64,000 nucleotides of DNA, taken from contig NC_087064.1 of NCBI RefSeq assembly GCF_963678635.1, positions 82,763,847-82,827,846 on the forward strand. Direction: 5' to 3'. This document shows, one piece after another, positions 1 to 12,436 of this stretch; position 1 is the first letter of the stretch, and every line of letters starts with the position of its first letter. The DNA comes from Symsagittifera roscoffensis. Its lineage: Eukaryota > Xenacoelomorpha > Acoela > Convolutidae. A program made the translations under genes and the position numbers. The notes under the pieces were generated by a model. That model ran no database searches and was not told the DNA's origin. It worked only from the letters and a program-made list of their open reading frames with translations.

Positions 1-401
1 TCAAATAAAATCAAAAGTCAGACGGGAGTTCGCGCATGTGGCGAAGAGCTAACGCAAGTAAAGACAAAAGACTTGTCTATAAAGACAAGGTCAATAGTCC
101 GAATCTGGCCTGACCTGTTCTTTTTGTAAGCGGAAAATTGTCCGCTTATTGAAAAATCTTGGTCGGACTTCTGTTTGTCTGCTTTTTTGTCGGCTTAGTT
201 GCCGCAGAAATGTTCGGTTTCTTTTCAGACTAGCAAGCTTGCGAGGTTTAGTGTGTTTGTACGAACCTTCTTTTTTTCTCACCTAACTCGCAAATAAATG
301 GGTTCAATGAAGGTTCACTTATATGGAAATTTCACATTAGCATTGGAAGTTGCACAGCATCTCGTCTCTGCTTCAAATGTGGCTAGTGGTTGGCATTAAC
401 T
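1..401. repeat. SINE-body fragments and shared repeat, no gene
   Basis: I see no gene here. The stretch around 100-215 carries the tail-type sequence that recurs through the window after tRNA-like heads: a 'gacctgttctttttg' segment followed by 'gtcggcttagttgcc'. Positions 250-297 (a 'cgaaccttc' plus T-run and 'cgcaaata' segment) match 11108-11155, and in both places this segment lies upstream of a tRNA-derived SINE. It is therefore part of a dispersed repeat. Nearly all of the first 6.4 kb looks like a mosaic of such copies. Confidence 0.5.
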
Positions 402-560
402 AAGCGTCCGTGGTTAGAGCGCGAGACTCTCAATCTCTAGGTCGTAGGTTCAAATCCGAGACGTGGCTGAATTTGGGCTAATTCGAGGCTTATTTTATTT
501 ATTTTTTCGTTTTGCACTTTATAGAGGTGGTTTTTGTCGTGTTCTGGCTAGTGTCTGCGA
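402..560 (+). repeat. tRNA-derived SINE, copy 1
   Basis: The head looks like a tRNA with an internal RNA polymerase III promoter: an A-box-like TGGTTAGAGCG at 411-421 and a B-box GGTTCAAATCC at 447-457. It runs straight into a non-tRNA body (cgaggcttattt, then a T-rich run, then tttttgtcgtgtt and a short GCGAAGC hairpin). The same body follows the tRNA-like head at 11541-11745. That shared body marks a SINE family and argues against a functional tRNA gene. Confidence 0.7.
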
Positions 561-1699
561 AGCGCAGATTCGACTCCATGTTAGCATTTTGAAAGCTGTG
601 ATGGTGCAGAAAATTTTGTTTCAGGAGTTTTTGTCCTTCATGAAATGTTAATATTTTTTTGGTGAAAATATAACGATTTTTTGAAGTTTTTTACCCTTGC
701 GATAAGGGTATTGCAATCGGGTTCTTTTTTTCCGTAAACAATTTTGTCCACAGGAAGATCTCCAATTTCAAGATCTCCAGTTTTTGCAGGTTGCACTCTG
801 AACTACATCAGCCGCTAGTCTCTCTGCTGGAAACTGCAACAGACAAAGTTTGAGCATGGTAGCATTTTGAATATCCGTCCTATTCGAAGTTTGCTTTTTA
901 GGGTTGTAATTTTACCAACTTGTTTTTTTTTTAATTTCCATTTTTTAGCTTCTTTTTTTTCTCGGTTAAAGAAAATTCGGCCTATAGTATTTCGGCTTAT
1001 TTGCTTCATATGGCATCCTTTAATAACCAAAAAAAAATGTGTACGTGTGTGGCAAATTTTTATCAGTTTTTAAGTTTTTTACTTTCATTTTTGTTTTTTC
1101 TTTTTTCTCGGGTTGATAAATTTTGGCCTATTTTATATTGGCTTATTGGCCTCATATTTAAAAAAGTTTTAATGTGTTTTGAGGGGAATGGGGGATTAAA
1201 ACTTATATTAGTTTTTGAGTTTTTTGAATTTTTTCGACCTAAGGATTTCGACTTTTTTGAATTTTTTCGACCTCTCAGGTAATTTCGCCTTGTTCACAGC
1301 TTGGTAACTTTTCTTATTCTTTTTTATTTGTTTTTGTCTCCGTGTGACTTATTGAATCTTTTGTTTTTATTCGTTTTGATGGGTTTCGACATTTCTGATT
1401 TTTTTAATTTTTTTCTGATTTAGTGGCTGTTTTGTATGGTATCGCAAGTGGTGCGAAGCTCGGCTTCGCCTCTGTGTTTCAGTTTTTGATTTGTCTTTTC
1501 ACTTGCTGGTAATCGTAGTCATATATTTTTTTATCGCTGAATTGATTTGAAATCCCAGACTTATTCTTAGCTCATTGTGTTATAAGGGTTGATCACGAGT
1601 CGTTAAACGTAGTTCATACTCTTATATAGGTGCTGATGATTTTTTCCCGTTTTTTTAGGAAAAGTCTTTTGTTCATGTATTGTGTTGTGATTTTGTTTT
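561..1699. other. T-rich noncoding stretch with hairpin repeat
   Basis: No coding signal is visible; the open frames are poly-T/poly-A derived. A hairpin-forming segment (GCGAAGCTCGGCTTCGC at 1453-1469, preceded by atcgcaagtggt and followed by ctctgtg) recurs in variant form near 4602, 5853, 6085, 11713, 13470 and 55745. It is a diagnostic piece of the local SINE families. A short tandem duplication of 'ttttttgaattttttcgacct' type lies at about 1219-1278. Confidence 0.5.
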
Positions 1700-2300
1700 T
1701 TGTTTCTTTTTGATTTCCACGCAAAATCAGGCACCAATAATTATCGGAATGGGTCGAGTGATTTATCATATTTAAGCCTTTTTAGTCGTAATTCGAACAA
1801 CATTTTAAGAATTCGAAAAAAAATTCTCAATGTCGAGAAAAACCAGTTTGAAATGTTTTACTTTTGGTCCAATTCCAAGCTAATAAGGTTCAGGCTTACA
1901 AAAGCCTACTTATGCTTTTTGAAGGCTGAAAAATTTTGTTTGATTTAGGCGCCAATTTGGGAATGAAAAATTTCAAAAAGCAAAATGTTTCTCCAAAAAA
2001 GATTTTTAACGATTTTTTTCCCCTTTTTTAGCCATTTTTCTGCAAAAAATGTTTTCCAATTGGCATTATTTACTATAATTGTCGAATATGCCTAAGTTTT
2101 CTTTTTTCGTTCAGATCGGTTTATCACACCACGCAGATAAGACGAAACTAATTTGGAAATATTTTTTTTTGTTATTTTTTCAAGACTATGATCGGAACAA
2201 TCTGTGCTACTTTTAGGCTAGCCTTGTTAGTTTCTGGTAATTTTAGTTGCGAACAGCAAATCATATTATAACACCTACTAGGCTTCTCCCGTTAAAAAAT
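1700..2300 (+). repeat. dispersed ~600-bp repeat, copy A
   Basis: This matches 7120-7720 on the same strand and 54180-54790 on the opposite strand. Shared landmarks in order are a 'cgcaaaatcag' segment, a 'gggtYgRgtgatatatcat' segment, a diverged A/T-rich middle, 'atcacaccacgc', and near the end 'cggaacatTctgtgctact'. No coding frame is shared between the copies. It is probably a nonautonomous DNA transposon or a retroelement fragment; I could not fix termini or target duplications. Confidence 0.6.
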
Positions 2301-5300
2301 TGTTTGCATAGGACTCATCTCCCTTGAGATCTCCGGTTTTGTAAATTACCAGTTTTTCAAATTTGATTCGCTTTTAGATTTAATCAGCTGGAACGTTTTT
2401 GGCTGAAGTGTCGATTTAGTCGCCCCATATTGCTTCGTTTGATAGCAGAGAAAAGGTGTTTATACACATGATTTAATGGGAGATGGGTTTCAAAATTAGT
2501 GTGATATATTACAATATGTGGTAGGTTCAATTTCAATAGCTGGATCGCTTTTTGTTATACTTCGCACATTATTTATAATTTATTTCAAAAGAAATCAAAT
2601 TTGATTTTTTTAATAGCATTTCCTTTAGCAGAGCAATGTATTTACAAAAACTATATTAGTACTAGTACAATTAATTGAAAATGAAATGACTATATTATGC
2701 ATTATAGTTCTGAAATTTAATACATGCACTATACTCAAAATTAACACCTATTGTAACATATCGCCAAAATTACTTAATAGCAATTTTTTTCAGCTTAGTG
2801 TGTGTTCAAGTTTTCTCTGCGTAGTTAACCTTTCGGAAAGTTTGATTAAATGCAAAATCAAGACTTGTTATTGTTTTTTTTTTGGCATTTCGCCTAATTT
2901 GAATTCAGAGCAAACATATGAAAATTTTGGTAGTTTTTCAAACATTTTTTTTGACTGATTGGAGTTAGTCTCAGTTTCTATCACATAGCTTAACAGGCTA
3001 TCTCGTTGTTACTTTACAACATATCTATTGCTGCAGAGTTTTGTCTTGGAGAAGGTTTCCTGAATATGAAAAAGCTGTATGGTGATGTAATTTGTGCTGC
3101 GGAATTCGATAATTGAAATCACAATTTGCTCTTATCTATCTTCCTTGAGCTGAACCTAAGGTCCTGGTTTTTTCTAAAAAAATACCAAGTACAATCTTGT
3201 TCACTTGCATGGAATATCACCAAACTTCTGATGCTGTGTAGTTTTTTGTGTATAATAGATAAAAGTTTCCATAACAGTCTCTTGGATATATTTAGTCTGT
3301 GGTTATAGTATTTTGCAAGAATTTCAAAGAAGCGAGTTTTATGTATTTGGGCCGTTTGCTTTGTCAGATAAAGAACAAAATTTTAAAACGAAACTGCATT
3401 ATTGTTGAAACTTATTCAGGCTTTAATTTTTATTTTGGTGGCTTGGCGTTTGATTTTTCTTCTATCGCTCCTTATAGTCATTTTTCTTATCGAACTCAAA
3501 TCACGCTCGCGGGTAGCAAAAGCGAAAATTGTGCTAGAAAAGTTTCAAAAGGGATTTTGTTTCCAGAATTCAGCAAAAAAAATAGTTTATGTGGATCCTG
3601 TTTTTTTCTTTACTGGGAAATAAATAACTTTTGTCACAGGTTGACTGAATTTTCAGTCATTTGCTAGTCCATTCTTTTATCAATTAACAGGCGGATTGTA
3701 TGAAGTTTTTTCTCTTATGTTGCTCATAAATTTACTAACTCTTTTTCTTTATTCAGCTTGAAAGGTTTCGGCTTATTACTTTTGCTAAAACAAGTTTCGT
3801 AATCGGGAAGTAGACTTTTTCCCCCGTAAACAATTATTCTTTCATCTGAAGTTTGTTTTAATTGAAGTTAGTTTATTAGAGAACCTTGGCAACTTCGTGA
3901 CTGCTTTCCCCTTGGTCGTACGGTATCGCAGTTGTCTCTGTTCCCTAAAATTGAGGGATTGAGTCCCGGCCGGACCTTGTTTTTTCAGCTTGTATGAAAT
4001 TATTTTAAAAATAATCGGGAATAATTTAATTGTCGGGCATTTGCTCGTCTGCTTATGTTTTTTTTTGGCTTAGTTGCGACATCGTAGAATTTTTGGAGCA
4101 GTCAGCATTTTTTGTCGTAGATGCAAGTGTTTTTGATGTATTCCTGTAATTTGTAAAATGAATAGCCCTGACTTAAAATCTGTTCTTTTTCGTTTTGCTT
4201 CTTTGATTGATTGCTTTATTCAGTCTTAATGTCTGTTCTTAAAATCTGTTCTTTTTCGTTTTGCTTCTCTGATTGATAGCTTTATTCAGTCTTAATGCTT
4301 TTGGTTTATGTTTTATCGGCTTAGTTACCTTGGTATGTGTCGCTTCAAGGTCAGAAAATGATTGAATGAAAAAATCAGGTTGTTTTGCAAAATTTAAAAA
4401 TTTAATTGCATTTCTAATGACATTTTTTGTTTTTGGCTTAATGAGTTGATTAAAGCGGCTGATTTTGACTCAATGAACGCGTTGTAGGCTTAGTGGCTGG
4501 TCGTAAAAAATTTAAAAAAATTTATGCTGTTATGTTGCTTGACTGTTTTTCTGAAAAGTTCTCTTTTCTATTTACTAGCTTGCAATTCTGTGCTTGAGCT
4601 GTATCGCAAGTGATGCAAAGCTCCGCTTTGCCTTTGTTTTTTATATCGGCTTAGCGGCCTCATTTTGAGAGGTTTGCTGAGAAAAATATGTTTTTATCTA
4701 TATAAATAATTTGAGAGGGACTTGAAAACTTGTTTTTGTTTAAGTTTTTTTACCCTTGCGATAAGCAAGTGTATTGACATCGGGTACTAGACTTTTTCCG
4801 TAAATAACTTGGTTGATAGGACTCACCTAGGGTACCTGGGTTCTTTATAAATTCGAATTTGTGTCTCATGTACTTTTAGCCTTTGTCTTCTACCCTTTTA
4901 ACCTGGACGTAACGAATACGCCTGGGTCGGCAAAGATGCTGAGTTCGAAATTGTCCAGGACCTGCTCTTTTCACACGGAAAATATTCGATTTCAAATAAA
5001 ATTGTCGGCATAATATTTGTCTACTTATGTTTTGTCGGCTTAGTTTCCACATTTACGAATCATTTATTTTTGCTGCAAAAAATTGTTTGCTGTTGTTTTT
5101 AGTGTTATAGCGTTTTCAGAATCCGGTCGAAGCAAATTTTGATTATTAATTTGGTTGTAGTTTTACCAAATCCATTTCGTCGTTTTTGTCTTTTATTGAC
5201 TTGATCGGTTTTGGCTTATTTTATATCGACTTGAAGGGGAAGGGGACTTGACAATTTTTGTTTGTTAGAAATATTTTGAAGTTTTTTGGCATTAAGTGTT

Positions 5301-6510
5301 TCTGCTCAGGTTGTTTTGGTTTTTAACGCTTTAAAGTTTTTTTCCGCTGCTTTTTAAAATTCATTTCCTTTGTTTTGATAGATCTAATTGTAAGTATTAT
5401 TATAAAATATCGGTATTACTGTTTTGCTGATAGTTTTTCGGCTATATGGTTGTCGCTTAAGCTCTTGGTTTAGTTTTTAAAGTGTATACCACCTTGCATT
5501 CGGTACAAAAACGGCTTTCGTGTATTTTATTTGGCAGTACGTTTTTCAATTTTGCCGAACAATTTTGATTGATATTCTGCTGAATAGCTGTCGGCTTTAT
5601 TTCTGTCGGCCTATTTACCGAATATACTGCTTCCTAAAATTTTCTAATTTTATTCATGAAATCGTAAGACTTTGCCCCCAATCTTAATTGTTCAATTTCA
5701 ATCCCACTTGGAACTCATAAAAATTTAAATATGAAAAGCTTTTGATTTTTATTTTGTTCGTTTGGTTTTCTAGTTCTTTCTTCAACGGTAACGACCTTCA
5801 GATCCTCTTTGATAGTTATTGAGTGTCCTGCTGTTTTTATCCTACACTTGTTGTATCGCAAGTGGTGCAAGAATTGTCGGCTTTGTTACCGTTTTGTTTC
5901 GATGATAATTTAACTTTATATTGTCCTACTTGGCATGTTTTTAAAAAGATTTTTGGTTCGAGGCAAAATTAAGACAACAATATGAAAGTTTTGGTCGATC
6001 AATTTTTTCAGCTTTTTTCAAAAAAGATCCATTTTTAAGCTTGTTTTTCCTTTGGGTAGTTTGTCATGTTTTCTTGTGGTGCTAAGCAAGGGTTGCGAAG
6101 CTTTGTTAAAATTGTAAATTACCCCTTTTTCATGAAGTGATATTACTTTTTCTAAGAAGCAATGGGAAGGCGCATTAGAGATTTCGTAATATTTTTTCAG
6201 TTATCTCATAGCTTTTGCTAGTGTCCATGTGCAAAGTGAAGACACTTTTTGGGGTTGTGTAAAGGCAAACTTATTTTTTGCTGTTTGTCGAATTGGGCTA
6301 ACTTCATCACAAAGTGTCAATCGTAAAAAAAATGTGAACTAAAGGGCTATCAGAAAAGTCTCAACAATAAAAAAAAATGTGTGAAATTGAAAAAATTTTG
6401 ATGATATAGTTTTTCTTTGGAGCTAAAAAATTGAAAAAACAATAATAAGTTTTTTTTTGAGTTTTTGAGCACATTGACAATTTTCCAACTGTCGGTTTAT
6501 GCTATTTAAG
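2301..6510. repeat. SINE-rich noncoding DNA
   Basis: I see no gene. Two more tRNA-like heads with tail are present: about 3890-4100 (B-box-like GGATTGAGTCCC, then 'ccggaccttg') and about 4915-5060 ('gagttcgaaatt', then 'aggacctgctctttt'). Each is followed by 'gtcggcttagtt'-type body. A tandem duplication of about 66 bp lies at 4171-4298 (ctgttctttttcgttttgct twice). Open frames of up to 122 codons at 2686-3667 have low-complexity composition and no recognisable domain, so I do not call them genes. Confidence 0.5.
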
Positions 6511-9028
6511 TATAAAGAGATCAAATATGACCTGGAGCCACAACCTGTAGACCCAAGAGAAAAGGAAAAACAAGAAAAATTGGAAAAGCATGTAAGTGTT
6601 ATCAAATCAATGCTACTATTGCTGAAACCGAGAAACTATTTAAAGCTTTAATTATTTGATTTCTAGTTTGCGACGAGAAAGGAGTTTGAGCAAGCATATA
6701 AGTTTTTCATCTCGAAAGATTATCCAGAAAGGAGGTCGAAAGTGAAAGAAGTTCCCGGTGATTTATTCCAATCTATTGACAGTCTGGCACACTGTGTTTC
6801 TGAAGATTTCTCCATGTCTGCTGGAATTGCTACTCAATTCGGAAAGCGGTTCCCACCAATGCAAGATGTGTGCTTTAATATGTATGTCTACAAAGGTAAT
6901 TATCAACTCCTCAATTTATTGAAACATATAGAAACCTACGCATGTGTTATTCGGGACTAACAAGCATAAGTTCTTATTGAGTCTTAATGAAGGAAATTAA
7001 GACACCTATTAAGGACGTGTTTTTTTTCGGAGAAAGTCTTAAAGGTTGTTAACATCTTAAATTAGTTTTTTTTTGTTCTGAACATTGAAAATGTGGAGGA
7101 ACTTTCTATTCGGGTGTGTTTTAGTTTTTTTCTCTTTGTTTTCCATGCAAAATCAGCTACCACAAATAATGATCGGACTGGGTTGGGTGATATATCATAT
7201 TAAAACCCTTTCAGTCGTGATTTGAACGGCATTAAAAAATTTCAAAAAGTTTTCCCATAACGAAAAAAATCGGTTTGAATTTTTTTGGTTTTTCGTCTAA
7301 TTTCGAGCGAGTGAGCAGGCTTACATTAGCTTATAAACATTAGCATAAGCCCTGAAAATTTATTTTTTCTCAATTGAAGTTAATTTTAGGAGCTTTTAGC
7401 TTTATCTTAGAAATCAAAAACTACAAAAATTTGGAAAAATTTTTTTGAAAAATTTTTTTTTAAAAGTTAAATTTTTCTAATCGTTATTTGTCTTCAAAAT
7501 TTATTTTCCAATTTGCATATTTTACAATGACTGACCAAAATGCCTAAGCTCTTCTTTTTCGCTCAGATTCTTTTATCACACCACGCCGAAAAAAAACCAC
7601 ACGAATTTGAAAAAATATATATAATTTTGTTGTATTTTTTTAAAGACTGGTCGGAACATTCTGTGCTACTTGCACAGTAACCGGCTATCCTTGTTTTCGG
7701 TTATCATTTTGTTTCTTTTAAGTCAATTTAAGGTTAAATTCAATTTATAAAAGGAGGCTTATTTATGTTCTCGGAAACTCATGTTTTAAAGGAAAGCTCA
7801 AAAATTGGACGAACCTCCAGTTTATTAACTCCAATTTTTCGAAAATCAGTCCTATAGTGTCTTATCAGTTTCTTAAATTGCGATTAATGGAATTAGGAAA
7901 CTTGATCGGCAAAAGAAAACGAGTTTTGGATGTATAAACAACGAATTTTCAGGTCCAAATGTGATTCGAAGACATGGTATTTTATTTTTAGAAGTCCTGC
8001 TCATCGTTTTCTTCAACAAAGTGCAAATGGCGCAAAAAAATGTGATTTGTTTTTCCATGTGGAGTAAAAAAAAATAAGCTATTCATACAGTTTCTTCAAA
8101 TTGGATCGATTTTATCAAGAAAGATTCAATCATACAAGATTACAGAAAATCAGAGAGCCTTCAGATTATGTAAAATCTTGATTTTCTTAAATTGAATCGT
8201 TTGATCTCCTCAAGTTGATAAAACTTTTCCAACGTATCTTGGCTTAGTTTACCCAAGCAAACGCTTGTGTAATTATACAATTTTTTTTTCAACTTGAGCA
8301 TTTCAGTATGTGTTGTGTCCGCATTAGTGGTGGGCAGTTATAAGTAAAACAAGGCGAAATTGCGCAGTTGTGAGGACAAAAGTAAAACTAGAGGTCTGGG
8401 GCTCCAATCTCGTAAAGGCAGATTTTTAATATTCAATGGTCATTAACCTTATCTTGTATTTTCTTGTGAATTGAAGATCCCTTTTGCCATTTTCTGCTTG
8501 TTTGCGAAGTAGAGTTTCATCCTCTGTGTCGAACGTATAAGTTATTGTTTAGGCGGCGTCGCTCCTTTCGAAGACCGAAAAGGCAGGAGGTTTATTTACA
8601 ACCTGGTCACCAAAGAAAAGTTCAACGACAAGCCGCTCTATCAAGACTTTCGCTCGTCGTTGCAGAAAATGCGAGACCATGCGGTGGGAAAAGCAGTGAA
8701 AGCGATCAGCATGCCTCAGATTGGATGCGGACTTGACTTGTTGGAGTGGGAGTATGTACGTGATATAATAGAGGAGACGTTCCATGATACGGACGTACAG
8801 ATAACTGTGTATGTTTTGGAAGCGGCACCGTCTACTTCAAGAGGCGGAGGGTATACAGGAAAGAGTGCTCATGGGAACAGAAGAGGCGGTGATCAAAGAC
8901 CTCACGGTAATGGCAGAGATACAGAGTCTAATTTCAGGCCCAATAAAATGAACAGGCAAGACCATGGTAACAGGCAAGACCATGGTAACAGGCAAGACCA
9001 TGGTAACAAAAATCAGAAGAGGTTGTGA
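6511..9028 (+). CDS. OARD1-like: macro-domain protein A (TARG1/OARD1-like), spliced
   Basis: Three exons fit in frame: 6511-6591 (donor GTAAGT), 6667-6895 (acceptor TTTCTAG, donor GGTAAT, phase 1) and 8553-9028 (acceptor TGTTTAG). The joined frame reads a lysine-rich helical leader, then GDLF, then SLAHCVSEDFSMSAGIA, then across the splice YKGGVAPF, IYNLVTKEKF, MPQIGCGLDLLEW and ITVYVL. These blocks in this order are those of the TARG1/OARD1 macro domain, which binds ADP-ribose and removes it from acidic protein residues. The Asp of GCGLD is present. The lysine region reads TKEK, where paralog B at 52.7 kb reads SKKR. The C-terminus is a low-complexity Gly/Arg/Asn/His tail ending in three tandem RQDHGN units, suggesting RNA or nucleic-acid contact. 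The first exon's 5' limit and the start codon are not certain; an upstream exon is likely. Confidence 0.75.
7120..7720 (+). repeat. dispersed ~600-bp repeat, copy B, inside intron
   Basis: This is a copy of the 1700-2300 repeat, lying within the 1657-bp last intron of macro-domain gene A. It shares the segments 'gcaaaatcag', 'gggtgatatatcat', 'atcacaccacgc' and 'cggaacattctgtgctactt'. The rest of the intron (7721-8552) shows no coding sequence; a possible weak tRNA-like B box lies near 8394. Confidence 0.6.
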
Positions 9029-9895
9029 GAAAATAGTAATGAACTTTTATGATGTGTTTAATAAATATGAGCTTTTATCACCCACGTATAGCTTGTGGAG
9101 TATCACTCCCTCTACTTGAAAGAGTAAATTGCTTGTTTTCTGTGAAACGCTACTTCTTAAACCAAAATTACAAATTATTTTTAGATACGAAAATTGTGAG
9201 GTTAAATTAGTTACTAACTATGACGATGTGATTGACCAACATTGAATTGATGGTGTAACAATTTTTCAAAAAACGAGTGTTGTCAACCAGGCGTTTACTG
9301 ATGATTTTGACTAGGCATAGATTTTCAAAAAACACATCCAAATGTGAGGATTTTTTGTTGACCAAACTGATTCGAAGCTTTCCTGAAGCACTAAATGTCA
9401 GTTCGCGAAAAAGTACCTAGTTGCTGTCATATTTTAAATCCTGGAATCCAAAACTGTATGGTCCGCGTTGTTTCTTGTGTATTAAAAATGTCGCTTTCAC
9501 CTTCAATCCTGTGTTCAAAATATGTAAATAATTCGGCAATGTTGAAGCTTATTAATGGCTCATTTTCTCTTGAAAGGTTTAACTTCAGTGAAATTCTTTT
9601 TGTTTATCTATTGTGCTAAATCATGTTTGGTTTTGATAATTGATATTATACGCGTTGAACGCGCTTATCTTGTTACGGTGCCTTTGTATATTAACAACTA
9701 TCCTGGTCCTCATTTAATTCAAATTGCATATTTCTCAGAATTTAGTTTTTTTTTTTCAGTAGCACACAAAAAAGTTTAAAAGATTTGTTCATTTTTTCTA
9801 GTGTAGAAGAACGAACTAATTGCTCGTATCTCGTACTTAAAGCACATTACAAACGACAATGTCATGAAAATGTGTGGTGAAACAGAAACATTTTC
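9029..9895. other. noncoding stretch downstream of macro gene A
   Basis: It begins with the presumed 3' untranslated region (AATAAATATG near 9059 is a possible polyadenylation signal). I see no further gene; the open frames at 9395-9779 show no domain and biased composition. Confidence 0.4.
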
Positions 9896-10096
9896 ACATA
9901 TCGTCCGTCGGAGGCAGTGGAAATACCTTATCATGTGCTGCGAACGAAGCCGACCCGCTACTCACGAATGACATTTCTAACTGAACCGGACCTTGACTGG
10001 AAGAGACCTCGTGGAGGAGTGAAATTGTCCTACGAGCGTATCATGAAGAAAAAAGCTGAATCAGTACTAATAAAACCTTTCCATCTGTCTCAATAA
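9896..10096 (+). pseudogene. LINE ORF2 C-terminal fragment
   Basis: A 66-codon frame free of stops reads RPSEAVEIPYHVLRTKPTRY, then WKRPRGGVKLSYERIMKK, and ends at a TAA. The order 'H-LR-P--R ... W-RPRGG-----W/Y---' is that of the segment after the reverse transcriptase in several LINE families, where it ends in a WLETL..MA..R..W motif. After the stop, frameshifted traces continue to about 10150 (a Leu-Glu-Asp-Leu segment). I see no other part of the element nearby, so this is a short dead fragment. The family assignment is inference. Confidence 0.45.
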
Positions 10097-10150
10097 AAAC
10101 TTGGAAGACCTGTTTGACGACGTTGGCCAATGATGGCAACCAGTAGAGAC

Positions 10151-11094
10151 TATTTGTCAGAAGTGACGTCAATATCTAGACATGAGGTGGAAAAGACGAC
10201 GACGACCAAGTCATTTTCACTAATAAAGGTTTTGATGATTTTTCGAGTTCAATCCAAGTAGGCAAATTGCGCTCTCCAATTATGAAAGTGGAAATGACTC
10301 AAAAAATGTGATTGAGTTCTAATTGATTTATTTGAACATGGATTTTTTGAACGTTTTATAGAGGAACAAAAAATTACCCATTAGTAAGAAAAAATTGCCT
10401 ATTGTCTACAGAAATCCTTAGCCCATTTTTGTTATCAAGTCCTGCTCTTAATCAGGAACTCGACCAACTGGCAATCCAAAGGCCAGCTGTCGGTAGCTTT
10501 TCGACGAACCAAAATTTTGAAAGAGTTTTCGGTGCCAATATAAACTAAATTTGACGAGGTGAAATCTTTGAAAAAATGGCCTGTTTTGATATTTAAAAAA
10601 AAAAATTGCAAGCCGCCCAGAAAATAATGTCAAATAGAGGCTTAATAGGGTTTTGGGGAGGTTGGAAAGTTAGTTGTTCAATCTGACAAAAGGGTTGAGG
10701 AAATTTCTGAACATAATACGAAAAACTTCGAAGTTGCTACTTCAAAGTTTTGTTTCAGCTAAGTAATTTAGTTTGCAATGATAATTCCAAACAATAGTTT
10801 AGTTGATTCATAGACTTCATAGGTTTTGCTTTGGTTAACATATTTCCCAGAGTTCCCTACAACGTCAATTTTGACTTCTTTCAAAATTTTGCCTGCGATA
10901 CTGAAATTTGTGGCAAAACTCCGGAAAATCTTTGATCTTAATCCGTATTAATAAAAATTTAACTGTCCGTGAATTTTTAATCCGGATTTTCTTTTGATCC
11001 GTGAATTAATATAAAAGAGTGTTTGCTCGATTTGTTAAGTGCAGCTCGGTGTCTTGTCAAAAAAATTAAAAGAATGTTTGTATGCTTGCGTACA
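10151..11094. other. noncoding stretch
   Basis: No gene is visible. A perfect TGACGTCA palindrome sits near 10159 but has no promoter context. The segment near 10260-10290 ('gcaaattgcgctctccaattat') resembles 53996-54020, so part of this is repeat-derived. Confidence 0.4.
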
Positions 11095-11745
11095 CCATCG
11101 TCAGCTTAGTGTATTATTGCGAACCTTCTTTTTTTCTAACCTAAGTCGCAAATATGGTGCCACTTTTGGGGCACGTTTACAGCTTTGTTAGCACGTGCTC
11201 TGGCATTCGAATATTAATAAGTTAACACAGTTGATGCATTTTTAATTCACCAAATGAACCGAAAAAAGCTTATTTGTTTTAAACAATATAGCAAATATAA
11301 AAACTCGATTTCAGAAATTTTCTAACTCAATATATCTCGCGATTTTTTGAATGCATAATTTATACATAATGTGGCTGTAGGCTTTCTGATTTGTTACATG
11401 CAAAGTTAGTGTGGATGCCTTCAGTTTGTTATATTCCAAATTTTTACTTGCAAAATTGTGTCAATTTGTATTTGATTCCACTTCTGCTGAATCGCATTGG
11501 CAATTTTTCAGCATACGTAGCTGTTTTATTGGTGACAAGTGCTTGTCGGTAGTTAAGCGTGCGTGGCTGAGTGTTTATTGTGTGAGGCAGACTCAAAATC
11601 TCTTGATTGTAGTAGGTTGCGGATCGAATCCTAGACCTAGACGAATTTACTAATTCGAGGCTTATTTCTATTATTTTTTCTTTTTGCACTTTCTAGGGCT
11701 GCTTTTTGTCGTGTTTGCGAAGCGAAGCTTCACCTCTGTGTTGTC
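11095..11745 (+). repeat. tRNA-derived SINE, copy 2, with upstream shared repeat
   Basis: The B-box-like GGATCGAATCC at 11621-11631 and the preceding 'gcgtgcgtggctgagtg' form a decayed tRNA-like head. The body after it (attcgaggcttattt, ctttttgcactttc, tttttgtcgtgtt, GCGAAGCGAAGC and cacctctgtg) aligns with 466-560. The upstream segment at 11108-11155 matches 250-297, so the two loci share an element longer than the SINE alone. The 80-residue open frame over this stretch is an artefact of the repeat. Confidence 0.65.
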
Positions 11746-12428
11746 AAGGTGTGTACTAGTGACTAGCGTATATCAATTTTGTCTGAGTTTTAGTGGAGAT
11801 GAATTGTTAAAATTCTGTTTAAACACTCATTCGATGTTAAATCTACTAATTTGTTAGTTGAAATTCTGTTGCTTTTTTCATTTTATTTTACCAAACAAAG
11901 CTATGATCTCTAATTATAAGTTTTTTCCGGGTTCTTCAAGCTACCAAATTGATATAATAGCCTTTCGAACTCGTAGAAGCCTTCAACCAATTTAAGTTAT
12001 AATTTGAAGGGTCGCCACATATTTATTTTGTAAAATTTATGCTTCCTTGCTTTATTTCCATGAAGAACTTATGCATGAACTCCACAAAAATAACTTTTTT
12101 TCCTGGGTTTTTGACTAGATTTTTGAGTTTTGCTGTTTTCAGCCTTAGTTTTAACAGGACACGTGCAGAGCAATAACTACTTCAAAATTTGTTATGTGGG
12201 TCGATTCAAGTTAAAAATATGTTAGGACCAAGAGAGCTAAAACAGGCGAACAGTAAAGGAGTATGTGGCCAGTCAACTTTAACGAAGTTCGTTTTGTTTT
12301 GAGAGAAGGATTGAGAGTACATGTCTTTGAAAAACTATGTCTCTGCAAAAACTCTTTGTCTTTACATGACATGAAAGGTTCCTGAACAAATTTTGACAAA
12401 TTGTTTAGCTGAATGACTTGGCTAGACG
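11746..12428. other. noncoding stretch
   Basis: I see no gene, RNA or recognisable repeat boundary between the SINE and the hAT MITE. Confidence 0.4.
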
Positions 12429-12436
12429 GGTAGAGA

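Noticed and set aside
402-470. Possible functional tRNA gene
   Set aside because: A and B boxes are present, but no proper acceptor stem can be paired and the same sequence with the same non-tRNA body recurs at 11.5 kb. It is a SINE head.
3126-3667. Overlapping open frames of 60-122 codons
   Set aside because: Hydrophobic low-complexity composition, two frames overlapping, no domain, surrounded by repeats.
11411-11689. 80-codon open frames on both strands
   Set aside because: They span the SINE head and body; no protein signal.
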